From positions 4,721,302 to 4,785,301 of the forward strand of contig KL647288.1 of NCBI GenBank assembly GCA_000727475.1: 64,000 nt of DNA. Direction: 5' to 3'. The notes beneath the pieces are model-generated. The model was not told the origin of the DNA. It did no database searches and saw nothing but the letters and a program-made list of their open reading frames with translations. The position numbers and the translations under genes are program-made. Below, one piece after another: positions 1 to 12,729 of this stretch. Source of the stretch: Sarcocystis neurona. Lineage: Eukaryota > Apicomplexa > Conoidasida > Eucoccidiorida > Sarcocystidae. Every line of letters begins with the position of its first letter. Position 1 is the stretch's first letter.

Positions 1-1137
1 TGCAGGCATATATATATATACATATATATATGTATATATACACATATATGAACGCCATTCATACATATATATATATACATTTAGCAGCTAATCTACGTAT
101 ATATTTATGTGCAGACACAAACAAATACTGACATGATTCAAAATGCGTATACGGACAAACCTACATGGGCATACCCAAGAAGAAAAACACTTTTCGTCTA
201 CATACGACCCACATGACGGCCAGGCTCCAGATTCACCTGTTCACAAACTTCTTCCACCACACCCTCTACACACAGACAGATTGACGTGAGCAGATAAAGA
301 CGCACAGGTAGGTCTTCGCCTGTCTATCTGACGTACACCTATTCAAAGGTGGTATGTGGAAACTTATACGCGGGGCGCACACACATACATACACAACAGA
401 AGCACCCATCTGCACACATGTGCGCGCCGCTTAAGAATGTAGACATATATATATATATATTATATACGTATGTATATGTTTTAGCAATACCAGTGGGAAA
501 GGTTATATCCAGGAGAGCCAGACAAGATGTCCACATACGTATTCAGATATACCGTTACACACACACATATATACACACTCATACACACGTGTACATCTGC
601 CTCTCCTTTCTCCATATATTTACACTGCGGGCGAGATGTGATGGGTTTCTTTACACCGATGACTTATATATTCAAAACATACACATCCTCCGACACCACG
701 CGTGGATATGAAACTCTTGGTATATGTAGAAAAGAACACCACTTCGTCTGGCGCTGCTGCGCGGGAGAGAAACTTCTTTGAAAAGGCATGAAGACGGTGG
801 TACACACTCACGGAATCCTATGTATCTCTCGCCACGCTCGCACGTAAATATACACGGCCAATGTCATATACATATCTATATCGCCCCACGCTCGCACAGA
901 AACATATATGGCCAATGTGTATACGTGTGCATATTGACCTGAGCCACATAGACGTTTGATCCTGTAGACGCGGCACACACACACGCATGTGCGGAAGAGA
1001 GTCACATTTATCTACACGGAAATGAGGGACGCAGACGTCCGTGGGCGCAGACCAGAGGAAAAGAAGAAGCAGCCACCTCGTTCACATGCAGAAAATGTCA
1101 CTCGTGGAGGTGGAGAAGAAGAACAACAAACCCTTAC
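1..1137 (-). other. Intron of eIF3i running off the left edge
   Basis: After the AAG|GTAAGG donor no further eIF3i blade can be read on this strand. The stretch holds TA and CA runs (10-50, 445-465, 555-600) and short incidental ORFs only. Confidence 0.6.
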
Positions 1138-1194
1138 CTTTATACAGTTGAAATCAACAGTATCCCACAACTTTGCTGTCCCGTCCGAGCAGCA
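1138..1194 (-). CDS. EIF3I: eIF3i exon 8 (last visible)
   Basis: Nineteen codons beginning CCSDGTAKLWDTVDF, the family blade TASKDNTAKLFD. Acceptor CGGCTGCAG, donor AAG|GTAAGG, phase 0. A donor here shows that more exons follow to the left. Confidence 0.9.
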
Positions 1195-2759
1195 CTGCAG
1201 CCGATGAATCCACACACACACACACACACACGTACAGATGTACATACACATATATATATATATATATAGATAGATACACACGTACACACACACACACGCG
1301 AACGCACACACATTTACACGTACATATGTACATATATATATATACATACATCTACACACGCACATATTTACACATGCACATATCACACATATATACCCAC
1401 ACGCATATGTATATATACGTATGTAGACACGCCCGTTCACAGCGCCCCGATCATCAGGACGACGACAACTGTGATACAACTTGAACGAAATATTTACTTT
1501 TTGGAAAAATGTAAACACAAGGCTGCAGGACACAACTACCCAGTCACACGAGGTGGTATTGCCTTCCGTAAACATTGCACATCTCCTGGGAACGCACCAC
1601 AGAGATAGAAAGACCGTTAGCAGAAGTCAGCAGGGACACACACGTCATACGTAAAACACATATACATATATATAAGCGCGCACAAAAGGCAGTTGTTGGT
1701 TGTCTACAGAAGAATGACAAGATTGCTTCCACGCACAGGTGCTGCACGGATTCAAACCTTTAGCAGTAGTCAGCAGACATACACGAATAGAACGTACAAC
1801 ATATACGCATATATGTACACGCACAGAAGGCGTTTGTTGGTCTGTTTGTAAACAAGAGTCACAGGCCTTCTTCAACATGTAGGTGCTGCAGCCGCGGTGC
1901 AGGCGTGCTAGTGCCCGTGACGACGTTCTTCATTCAAATGCTATACATCCACATATGGTCGCTGTACAGCAAAACTCGATCTCTACGAGCTCTTCATCTA
2001 CATCTACAGACGGGCCGTACGTACACATAAATACTCCATATCTATATGCAGTAATACGCTTTAGACGTTTGCACATTATCTACACAACTGCTAGACAAGC
2101 GTGTACCACACGAGCTGTCTACACACATACACATAGACAAAGGATACATAAATGTATACACAACACACCTGAATCTGCAGTAGTCCGCTTTACTAGACAT
2201 CCACATACTACCTATACATATGCTGACAAGCGTATCCCGTACACGCCATCTATATCGATCTTTACATATACATACATATTATATACACACACGTAGTCTC
2301 CAATGTATGTATACATACCGCGTATTTTTGCTGCAGGCGAATGCGCTTTACCTTCCCACGTATGGTCTACAGAGAGACACGTACGTTCCCTACGAGCTAA
2401 GTATCTACACACATAGATACACACACACCTGGATATGTGTATCTACTTATGTACATACGTATATACATACACGCATACTACACATATATATACACATATA
2501 TATTTATCAACATACATACATACATACACACATATTATGGCCGTATATATATGCATACATATTTATCTACACACAAATATACGCACACATACATATTATA
2601 CCCAGCCATATATATATGGCAGTTATGCCCTTCTTTAGACCAGGTTCCGCGAGACTTCTCTATCACACGCAGCTCTACGGAGAGAGACACATGTTTCCTA
2701 CAGGCCACATATCTACCCATATCCACATTCATACATACATACATACTATACCCACATAC

Positions 2760-2792
<33 letters not shown>

Positions 2793-5700
2793 GCAAGCAA
2801 CCATCTGCAGTTATACCCTTCTTTAGACCGGGTTCCACGAGACTTCTCTGTCACACGCAGCTCGACGCGTCGCCACACTTCCGTACACACGCAAATGGAG
2901 ATGCGCGTTGTGACCGTCGTCGTAATATCCGTATCATATCTAGCTTTCTCTTTTGGTCTATTTCTCTTTGACAGTGTCTTTCTCTCTTCTGATCTCTTCT
3001 ACACAGAGGACGACGATAACGTACACAGAAAGATGTCCTTATCTATATTCATCTGTCTGCAAGCATGTGAATATCATTCCGGTACGAAGGAACACAACAC
3101 GAACAGAGAAAAAATACGTAACATATACACATACATATACATACATACATGTACTAAGGGGGCAACACGAAATACATACGTATATATATATGCATATACG
3201 CATATACATATACATATATATATGGATATATGCACTTCATTGAGTCTGTGAACAAACATCCCGCCGTACACAGACGCACAGAACGACGCACATAGACACC
3301 GACGCAGAGATACACACACACACACATGTACACACGCGTATACACAGAGAAGCGGATCTTCGCATATGTAAGGACACGAAGAGAAGACGCCTACCGAGAG
3401 CATAAGAAGTCGATCTTCTGAGAAGCTGAGGCACGTGATAAACTGCTTGTGGGCGCGGAACTCGTTGATGTACTCTCCCGTCTCTGCGTTCCATATCTGC
3501 AGCATCAGCGGCAGCAACAGCAGCAGCAGGACACACAGGACACGCTACCGCGTCTCAGCAGCCCAGCCAACGACGGCACCCGCAACAGCAGCAGACCACG
3601 ACGCAGCAGCAGCAGAAGAGCGACACAGCACACAGAAGGCCCCAGAGGCGACACCGCGGAGGCGGAAAAGCGGAAGACGAGAAAGACGCGGGGAGGGCAG
3701 CGGGGGCAGGAGCAACACCGGCAGACTACCGCTCACAGCAGCATCCACCCTGCAGCACGCGATTGGTCTTCGCCTGCGGCCCTCGAAAACGCATCTATTT
3801 CGCCATAGCCAATCTCTCTCTACACACTTGGCCGGAGCTACGTAGTGAGATATATATATATATATATACGCAGATATACACGTATATACATATATATACT
3901 TGGACAGAGATATACACGCAGAATAGGTAGATATTAAGGAGCGTACGACACATACAGTTAAGACGCACAGAGAAAGCCACGTCTCTTCAAACGTGCGTGT
4001 GTATGTTAACGGAGACGCACGCAGAGAGGCGAACACTTCCGTACACACACGAATACGCAGGAAATCAGGAAGATGTGCGTAAATTCTATTATACACAAGA
4101 TCACATTTATTGATATGGAGAGAGAGATGTACACATATACGGAGATACATATATACATATGCATATGGAGAGAGCGAGCTATAAAGAGAGACAGAGATAC
4201 GCTCACATATGACGTGGGACACCGAAACATATATTTATACACATGTAGATACATATATATACATGCATATATATATATATCGTAACAAAGAGCATGATAC
4301 GTGCGTACACACACACACAGATGGGTACAAATACATGTATATGTATGTAGATGTATATGGATGCGGAAAGGAAAAGGGCATCTCCGTATCGCACGTATCT
4401 CGTTGCATCGTTATGAAAAATCCTACCATAATATCCCCATTTTCATGGCAAGAAATAATCGTTTGATCGAACGGGCCCCATCGCACTTGGACACAGCGAC
4501 CGGAGTAGTCGTCCTGAGCCCACAAACGTCGCGGCTTTCCATTCGGTCCGTCCACCTGAACAAAGCAGCAGCAGCAGTAACAGCGGCCACAGGAGGAGCA
4601 GCTGCAGCAGCAGCACCTTATTACGTCAGTGACGGTAGCAGCAGCAAGATTTACGCCAGCACCAGCAGCAGCAGCAGGACCCTCCGCAGCGGCGGCAGCA
4701 GCAAGACCCCGCGTAGCAGCAGCAGGACTCCCGGGGGCAGCAGCAGTAGCAACAGGACCCGGGTAGCAGCAGCAGCAAGACCGCCCGGAAGCAGCAGCAG
4801 CAAGAAGCAGCAAGACCCCCGGCAGCGGCAGCAATAGCAGCAAGACCCGTGGTAGCAGCAGCAATAGCAGCACGACCCGCGGTAGCAGCAAACGCAGGAG
4901 CAGCACGACCCACACCAGCAGCAGCAGTACCGGCCACATCAGCAAAACCGTAAACAATGCCAGGAGGAGAAGCAAGAGCCGGAGTCATAACAGCAGCGCT
5001 TCTCTACGTCTACGTAAGTAATACAAAAGTACATTTACGAATAAATACACATATAGAGACGGAGGGATGTAGGGGCATACAAATTATACGCGGTGAAAAG
5101 GAAATTGCTAAGAAAAAGCTCTGTGTGCAAGTGTGACAGTTACTGCTCTATACACATGCATCACACACCTAATACACGCAGGCAACCAATTTCGTATATT
5201 GGCTCATGGACGACTACGTAGCGACGGCTTCGTCGCCTGTCGTGAGAGCCGAGAGGCCAGTGACGTGAAAGAAAGAGAGAGAAGCAAATTCGCTGGTTCA
5301 CACAGAGGTACCTTCACGCATAAAATTTGGAAGGAACTTCATGTATTCTACAAGATTTTCTGTGTGTGTAAAGATATATAGACGTACACACATACGTATG
5401 AATATTAATATCTACGTGTATATATATACATTATGTTGAGAGAGAGACAGACGAATAGAGACAGATAGATGGTGACGCGGGGAAGTGGGCGGAGACTTAA
5501 TGAGAGAGTCTATGTATACACGTCTACATGCATATATATATATATACCTACTTGTGTGCCAGTGTATACATGTGCGTATCTACATATGTGAGTACGGATG
5601 TGTACATACAAAGGAAAACAAGGAGGCGGTGAGACAAAGAAGTGAAGCGTTCCCTATGAAGGTCACCAGCAAATACTTGGGAATACAGCCGTCGTCCTGC

Positions 5701-8700
5701 AAAGGCAGAATATATATATATGGGCAGATCGGTGTCTTTTCATACACGAACGTCAGTATGTGCCTACACAGAGAAGTACGTGCGTATGCCTCTGCACAAG
5801 ATTGAATAAAAGAAATAGCTGCAAGTTGATACAGTCAGGGGAGAGGGAGCGTGCAGACCACGTTTGCAACACAAACATAAATACACACACACAAACCAGA
5901 AATTTGGGCGCGATGAAAAAAACAGGCACCTGCCACAGACCAGAAGTTTAGAAGAAAATGAGAGTCACCTGCCAAACTTTGATGGCCTTCGAAGCCTGGG
6001 TGCCGAAGCTGTCATGCGCCAGCACGAATTTATTTTGTTCGTCCGGTTTTCGATTCCACTCCACAAATCTGCAGCAATCACGTCACGCAGTCAGCAACAC
6101 AAACACACCTACGTACATATACGTATATGTGCATTACATATGTGTACATTAATACGTATGTGTACAGAAGAAAAGGCAAGACAGAGACCAGACACATGGT
6201 GTGCATGAGAGACATACTTAAATACAGGAGAATGTCCCCGTGCGAGATTGACACAGTCGAATACAGAGAGACCCAGACACACATCATACACAAAGACGGC
6301 GGCGCACAGACTTATATGCATATATATATACATATATATATAGATATATATATACATATATATAGGGAGAGAGACAGACAGACAGAGACACAGAGACACA
6401 GAGAGAGAAAAATTGAAAGCTAGATGATACACAGCAACACATAGACATGTATCTGTAATATATATATATAGATATATGTGTGGATGGTGTTGTGCACAGT
6501 ATGTATGTATTGCAATTACACAGGCGTATCTGTGTATACATACACATTGCTATACACCCTATAGATGTATTATGATGTACACGTATTTATCTAATATATA
6601 TACAAATAGATTATGTATATACCGTGTTGTACAGAGTATATACGTATTACCATATACACGTATTTATCTACATATATCTATATATACATATACTCACACA
6701 CACACACATATGTGTGTATGTATAGTGTTATACACATTACATATGTATTACAGTTACACACGCGTATCTGCACATACATACACATTGCTATACACACTAT
6801 ATATGTATTATGATATACACGTACTTAACCTATATATATATTCTGCTATACACATTGCGTATATTGTATTACAATGTATATGCAGATATATAATATATAC
6901 GTGGCAAAGAGAGTAATACCTCCACGACATGAGAGCGCGTGAGGTTGTTTGGCCCCTGCTGACGGCTGCTAGCTACACAGACACACAGAGACGTATCTAT
7001 CTATATATATTCACACATTTAACAGTGTATATGTACTCTTGTGTATATGTAGACATATAAGAATTACGCAGGAAAGACAGTAATACGTTGAGCACACCAA
7101 CGTGTGTGGCTGGCTGGGCCGTACGCCTCGGCGCACCGCCGGCTGTTCACAGCCTTCGCCACGCCGTAGTACCGCCCAACAGCAACCGCAGCAACATACA
7201 CTGCAAGATTATATATTGCAACATACTAGCAACATGCGTAGTGTAGAAAAAAGATGTACACGTGTACACATAGAGAGCAGTACGTAGGGCGAAACACAGA
7301 AACGTAGGCGCCCATATATACTACACGACTACGGAGGTTAGAGTGAGTTGTATTGATAACCAGAGACTGTCCGAGACTGAAAGCGGCATGAAGACAGAGA
7401 GACAGAAATGTGTGTGTGTCGACAGTTATCTATATATATGAATATAAACACATATACGTACATATATATATATATGTGTGCGACAGGAGCATATAGAGAC
7501 ACATTACCAACTACAGTTGTAAAACACAGCGATGGTTGAAGAACAGAAGCTGCGCGCCAGGGGAGAGAAGCAGCAACAGCCGCGTTGTAGGTAACAGCAG
7601 AGTCGAAACAGCAACAGCAGCAGTGCCCATAAAGCAGCAGGACGAAGGTAAAAACACGCGTCAGCAGCAGCAGCAGCAGTAGCTAGAAGAGAGTCAAATG
7701 CAGCAGCAGGTATAATGGCACAGCAGCAGCGGGAAGAGTAGAGTACGCGCCACCAGCAGCGTCGTCGGCAACAGCAGCTTTGATCGGCAGCCTACGCAGG
7801 GTCACAGCAGCAACATCACGTCCTTGTCCACCAAACATCGTCTTTTTGATACATATTTATGCCGTGGGTAGATGTAAACAGCGTTCAATATATCGCCTTC
7901 TCATACATACATGTCTACACCTATACCAACGTATTTGTCTATTTGAGAGACACAGAGGGAAGAAGGAAGAGAGGATCGGGAAATAGTCTGGGTACACACA
8001 CACTGAGAGAAAGAGAAAAAATAAATGAAGACACCCCCCCTCGGCGCACCTGCGCATACAAAAGTACGCACATTTTATACACCGAGAGACTGAGAAAGTC
8101 GGAAATTGTGAAGAAGAGCGGATGAACAACAAGCGATGCAGACGAAGACACAAACACGGCTAGACACTCTTTCTTCTTCATGGCGCGGCACACAGAGACC
8201 CAGACACTTTGTGGTCTCACTTGCAGGGACCTGCTTCTTGAATATCGTGAAGACACGCGCCGGTTAAGACGTCGAAGATCATCACCCGCTGATCCGCAGA
8301 GGCGCAGACCAGACGTCTGCTGTCCAACGTACAGTCGCAGTTCCATACCACACCCTTCCCCACGTCATACGTGCCTGCAGCAGCACCGCCGGAAAACACT
8401 TCTCGAAGAAAATCAGGTTGGCTCACAAGTGTGGCCCTGTTTGCCTCTGTGGCAGATGAACAGCCGGGACGCGATACGAGCGCCCGCGCCCAACTCGGGT
8501 GTACAGACACCGGACGGTGCGGAATCGGTGCGAGTCGTTGCAGGGAGACCGGACACAAGTCAACCCTTGCAAAGAAACGTAGAAAAACGACACACAAATT
8601 TATTCCTTTACATGTGGCAAGGAATGTGTATACATGGGTACCTACACACAGGCAGATACACAGAAGGAGACAGAGAGAAACGTAGTAGTAGTAGCTGTGT

Positions 8701-11700
8701 GGCGAGTGGCGGCACGACGGGGTGTACGGGCATTAGAGCTTCCCGCCGTACATCAAGACGCGCCTTCACGAGCGGTCACACCAAAACCCTCCCCCAAGAA
8801 GGAAAAGTCAGATGAACATAGGCCTTTAATTATTCTATATCTGTGCATGTATATATGTGCTTCACATGGGTCCGCAGAGGCGGCGAAAGACAGTCATATG
8901 TACAGCCATACACGGTACATACGTAGGTGTATGTACGCATAACAATGCGGTGTACGTACGTCACAGCACGGTATGGAGACATAATACTGCGGTGTACATA
9001 CATCACAACACGGTGTGAAGACATAATACTGCGGTGTACATACATCATAACACGGGGTGCAGACGTAATACTGCGGTGTACATACATCATAACACGGGGT
9101 GCAGACGTAATACTGCGGTGTACATACATCATAACACGGGGTGCAGACGTAATACTGCGGTGCACATACATCATAACACTGTAGATATATGTCCAACGAA
9201 GCCCTCTGCAACGTTGGACCCGTCCGCTACACCACCGCCTCTTCGCGTAGGAGAGAAGTAGAAGTCACACAAATAGATGCAGAACAAATACAAACAGACA
9301 TTCACTCACATGTCCAGACCTATTAACACGTGGCTGTACACTCACAAGAAATACACAAATACATACATACATATATGTACATATATATATTATATAGAAA
9401 GAGGATCAGAGAGATATACATATATATATATATATATATTCAATTGTACATGTATAAGCACTAATATGTGATTGTACACTTACATGTATATATACATATA
9501 TTACACCGAAATAGCTTTACATATATATATATATATTGAGAAAGATAGACAGAGAAATACACACATATATGTATATGGACATGCGTATCTATATGTGTGG
9601 ACGTGTTAAGCGCAGCGTACCTATACGTTCTCCGTTATCCGCATTCCACACGGCGAGGCGTGCGTCCTGCAGAGAGAAGAACAAAAAGCAGATGTCGCAT
9701 TCTCTTCCTTTTTCTCCGGCTCCACACACGGGGTCCCTGAAATTCCTAGGAACTCCGTCCCCGGTCTTTTTTTTTTTCCTCTCCCCCGTCTTCCCATGTC
9801 TTACTCTGCTCGACTGTTTTTTCTCTCTTCTCCCTATCCCCACACTGCACGCTCACTGATGTTCTTCAAAATCATCTTTCTGTCCCTTGTCTCACCTTTC
9901 TCTTCGCTCTCTTCTCTTCTTTCTGGCCCACCCACGTACATACATATATGACGAGCCCCACATACATATATGTACAAATGTTTGGTTTTCACTCCGAATA
10001 TATACATATAACCCCCAGACAGATATTTATACGTGCACGCAGGGGTCTAACGCGTTTGTGTGTCTCTGCTGTCTCCCTGCGTCTCCACAGAATGGACCTC
10101 ACACGAGCCTCAGTGCCTCCCCCCCACCTCCTCTACTACGTTTCTATCCACACACATGCGCAGTACGTGTATGATATGTACATACATATATGCGTGTGCT
10201 CGTCATGAGCGCCTCTCTCTAGACACCCGCATACACACAAACACAGGCAGAACGACGTCTGTACTGTCCTCCCCCACCACATACACATCCGTGTATATAT
10301 GCGCATGCCGAAGTTTGCCTGTCTCGTGGACTACTCCTCTTGACGCTGTCTACTGCTTCCCGTTTGCGTGCCTCACGTCCCAGCCGTCCCTCGGCCTCGG
10401 CAAATTCACCCGCCCGGGCACACACACATATAACGCGAGCGCGTCGGGGTCGAAGAGACGTCGAAGGACAGCAGAGGTCCTTCCCCACGTCCCTTGCGGA
10501 CACACCGGAAGATATTCGAAGTTCACATACGTGACACGCATCCACACATCATCAGCACGCGTGCGGGGCCGACCACCCTCTGCATATACGAAGCACATAC
10601 ACACACACATACATACATTTGGAGTGAAGTCTACACATACAATGTATTTTCACCTATTGGGAGAGACGAAGAAAGCGAACTCGCGCGAGAGAGACGCGGA
10701 CACACAGAGGGACGGCGGGACGCAGGGAGAAAGACAATGAGAAGCAGCAGACGAAACTCAGTGACGAAAAACAGAGAAAGGGAAAACTACGAGTATCTGT
10801 ATCGGTAGAAAAAGCGGACAAACCACCACGGAAAAAACAGAGAGGAGGACAGAGTCTTGACGTCTTATCTCGGCGCCTCCCGAGACAGCTGCAGGGATTT
10901 TTTCCCCGTGCTCAGCGAGCGGGAGGATTATATTTGTTCGCCGGGGGACAGGCCTACTGTCCCCTTCACAAGTGCGGCTGTGTTACTACACTTTCTCTTC
11001 CGTTTCCTACTCTTGTGCTTCCCCTCTATTTCTCTCTTCTTCGTCTTAACCGCAAGTCCTCGATCTCGCCGTTTCAAGAGTGATCTTCTGCCCCGGAGAA
11101 GAAATTCCCTCCGCCCCGCAAGAAGAACGCAAACGCACGTGGCGACGCCTCCCTCCAGGTGGCTACGCATGCAAAGTGATATACAGACCCGCTAGACGGA
11201 AGTTTTGGCATGTGGAGAGGAAAGCAAACACAGACCAACACAGACAGCGGCGGATAGCAGCTGAACTACATTTCCAACGCAGACACCTACAGACGCAGGT
11301 GGCGGTTCGGAAAGTCCAATAAATTCGCGCACGCGTGTAGAGACCAAGCAAATGAGAGAAAAAGACAAAGACAGGAAGAGAGAGGAAGGGCGCGCAAGAA
11401 GAACACACGTGACGTAGGACAGCCGGATCCGGAGACAGAGGGGGAGGCCAGGAGTAGACACACACACAGACGGATGACGACGGCCGCCCTACTCGTCGAT
11501 ACAGCAAAATCTAGAGAATATTTGTGTGGGGGTGTATGTATAATAAAGCCACGCTTATAGGTATATACATATAAGGTAGGTACATCCACGCCTATATGTA
11601 TGTATATTATGTGCAAATACATTCACGCAGATACGTCTACAAATACACACATATAGATACAAGTATGGACACGTGTTTACACAGACACAGGTACACACAC

Positions 11701-12729
11701 ACCCACACCCACCTACACATAGATATAGCTGTATACGCATACAGATACACAAACGAATACATTTGTGTACCTGGTGAGGTGTCAGTGGACAAACACCCAT
11801 TGACAGAAGGCCATTCTTCGCTATATAGTAGTTACCAAGGACTTCCATCTATTTTCTAGTGAGGAAGCAGGTGGAAAGGTCACACGAATTTTGCCACGTA
11901 ACCGCAAGCATTCTTCCTACTGGGAAGTAGGACAATCTCTGCATCTTCTGTAACCCCCACGCCAGGTTGGAGGTCAGATTCAACAGCAGCAGCTTGACCC
12001 CCCTGGGAAGAGAGCAGACAATTTCGGGATTATGTGAACCATTTCCACTGCCTCTTTAACGCGCACAGGAACACACACACGAGGAACGCCGAAAAAAAAT
12101 TGAGCACCCAGAAAGAGTTGTACACAACGCACGGCCGGCTACTTGGGGGACTTAGGCGGCAGCATTTACTCGCGCGGTGGGTAGTAACACACACGGTTGT
12201 TTAGAACAAAGCAAGAGAAAAGAGGACCCGTTAAATCATATCTTTACACGTCACACAGTGGGAAATACGAATCTCTTTATACGCTGGGTTCCAAGTGACT
12301 TCCGCTTCATCCGTAGTAGTGTGGTGGTAACGACGGTTCTTCTTTCTTTCACGTTTGCACTGTTGTACACTTTCCTACAGTAAGAAAGTCTTCTGCGTTT
12401 TTGGCCCGGCAAGTTGAACAAAAGGAAAAGTCTCAACCAAAAGGCGGAAGGCAGGGGCGCGCACGTGGAGCCAGTCTCCTTCACCGGGCGAGGACAACAG
12501 AAAAGAAGAACCAGCAGCTAGTAGTGTGAGGTCAAGGGCGCGGGTTAGGTGACGTGGAAACGACGAGAAGCGCAGTCAACGCAGCGCCAGTCGGGAAACA
12601 GAGACTATTCGGGACAAGAGAAGACGATAAAGAACTCACTTTTCCGCAGGTGAAGAGGAGGTCGCCGTCGCGGTTGAATGTTACCCATGTCAGAGGGCGG
12701 GAGTGCCCCATCAGAAACAGCGGTCGCAT
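1138..12729 (-). CDS. EIF3I: Eukaryotic translation initiation factor 3 subunit I (WD40), 3'-incomplete
   Basis: Gene span covering eight exons, each listed separately. eIF3i is a WD40 beta-propeller scaffold of the eIF3 complex, acting with eIF3b and eIF3g in cytoplasmic translation initiation. The N-terminus MRPLFLMGHSRPLTW, the following NRDGDLLFT, VWNADNGERIGTY, the HENGDIM blade, IWNAETGEYI and SDGTAKLWD follow family order without gaps, and exon phases join correctly. About 264 residues are visible of a family length near 325-345. The last blades, including the conserved LGGGQEA stretch, are not found, so the gene continues left of base 1. Exons are 46-154 nt while introns are about 0.9-3 kb, full of CA/TA repeats, minisatellites and CAG clusters. 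The start is the only ATG giving the conserved N-terminus. Family identity is very likely; the junctions of the fourth exon are the least certain part. Confidence 0.92.
1205..1430. repeat. CA and TA microsatellites with ACATATAT filler
   Basis: An uninterrupted run of about ten CA units is followed by about eight TA units and further CA blocks, in the intron between eIF3i exons 7 and 8. The same filler recurs in every long intron of the window, for example 2425-2805, 9360-9540, 20886-21060, 22130-22310 and 30580-30800. Confidence 0.9.
1615..1880. repeat. Diverged tandem duplication, ~143-base period
   Basis: TTAGCAGAAGTCAGCAG with CACACG near 1616 reappears as TTTAGCAGTAGTCAGCAG near 1759. 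In both, GCACA(A/G)AAGGC and TTGTTGGT follow at the same spacing. Confidence 0.7.
2628..2890. repeat. Diverged duplication around CTTCTTTAGACC
   Basis: The segment starting CCCTTCTTTAGACCAGG near 2629 recurs near 2817 as CCCTTCTTTAGACCGGG, followed in both by GAGACTTCTCT and CACACGCAGCTC. A third, weaker relative lies near 2365. All are inside an eIF3i intron. Confidence 0.75.
3395..3496 (-). CDS. EIF3I: eIF3i exon 7
   Basis: Thirty-four codons from IWNAETGEYINEF to SEDRLLMLS, a WD40 blade. The acceptor GATGCTGCAG is preceded by CTG triplets; the donor is TCG|GTAGGC, phase 0. Confidence 0.92.
3500..3770. repeat. CAG-rich cluster abutting an eIF3i acceptor
   Basis: CAG triplets on the plus strand, so CTG on the eIF3i sense strand, begin within five bases of the exon 7 acceptor. 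The cluster yields Gln/Ala/Ser ORFs that are judged incidental. Confidence 0.8.
4427..4555 (-). CDS. EIF3I: eIF3i exon 6
   Basis: Encodes 43 residues from VDGPNGKPRRLW to IISCHENGDIM. The end matches the family motif IIAGHESGEL. The acceptor TTTGTTCAG is directly preceded by a CTG-rich stretch of about 420 bases on the sense strand. The donor is ATG|GTAGGA, phase 0. Confidence 0.92.
4561..4990. repeat. CAG-rich cluster abutting an eIF3i acceptor
   Basis: About 430 bases of CAG with interspersed CCCGGGTAG and similar units, starting just upstream of exon 6 on the sense strand. It produces stopless frames on both strands, none of them family-like. Confidence 0.85.
5969..6068 (-). CDS. EIF3I: eIF3i exon 5
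   Basis: A 100-nt exon between a GATTGCTGCAG acceptor and a TGGCAG|GTGACT donor. It encodes FVEWNRKPDEQ followed by 22 more residues ending KVWQ. This is the variable strand region between the third and fourth blades; frame and phases fit both neighbours exactly. Confidence 0.85.
6485..6835. repeat. Diverged direct duplication, ~240-base period
   Basis: The string CATACACATTGCTATACAC, followed by ATGTATTATGAT and ACACGTA, occurs near 6539 and again near 6777. Both copies are preceded by GCGTATCTG. The repeat lies in the intron between eIF3i exons 4 and 5. Confidence 0.75.
7087..7200 (-). CDS. EIF3I: eIF3i exon 4 (boundary uncertain)
   Basis: Encodes PAVRRGVRPSQPHTLVCST, which aligns with the family segment around SAVRT...FST, and ends phase 2 at AAC|GTATTA. 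The acceptor TCTTGCAG at 7201 gives a Cys-rich insert from TGC triplets ahead of the conserved part. A weaker internal acceptor near 7154 would remove that insert if exon 3 uses its shorter donor. Confidence 0.65.
7560..7830. repeat. Loose CAG cluster in eIF3i intron
   Basis: Short CAG runs are scattered across the intron between exons 3 and 4. No conserved exon can be read here on either strand. Confidence 0.7.
8221..8374 (-). CDS. EIF3I: eIF3i exon 3
   Basis: Begins after CTGCTGCAG and completes the Gly codon of exon 2, giving GTYDVGKGVVWNCDC and then the blade ASADQRVMIFDVLTG. Two donors are possible: GTGAGA after 8221 (better consensus, phase 2) or GTCCCT after 8231 (phase 1). The choice decides which acceptor exon 4 uses. 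Confidence 0.85.
8935..9180. repeat. 42-bp minisatellite, about six copies
   Basis: Units of 42 bases begin GTAATACTGCGGTGTACATA and end in GGGGTGCAGAC. The last three full copies are almost identical and the first two are diverged. The period is a multiple of three, so frames stay open on both strands, but the location is an intron. Confidence 0.93.
9621..9666 (-). CDS. EIF3I: eIF3i exon 2
   Basis: A 46-nt exon after a CTCTGCAG acceptor, encoding DARLAVWNADNGERI, with donor TATAG|GTACGC. It continues the first blade (family pattern VW..NGERLGT) and ends in phase 1. Confidence 0.9.
12640..12729 (-). CDS. EIF3I: eIF3i exon 1 (start codon, first WD40 strand)
   Basis: Thirty codons from ATG at 12729 to a GGAAAA|GTGAGT donor. 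It encodes MRPLFLMGHSRPLTW and ends in FTCGK, matching the family N-terminus. The exon ends in phase 0. Confidence 0.92.

Noticed and set aside
2220..3251. 343-codon Tyr/Thr/His-rich plus-strand ORF
   Set aside because: Translation of TA/CA/CATA repeats inside an eIF3i intron.
8935..9180. Possible CRISPR-like array
   Set aside because: Contiguous 42-bp units without spacers, in a eukaryotic intron: a minisatellite.
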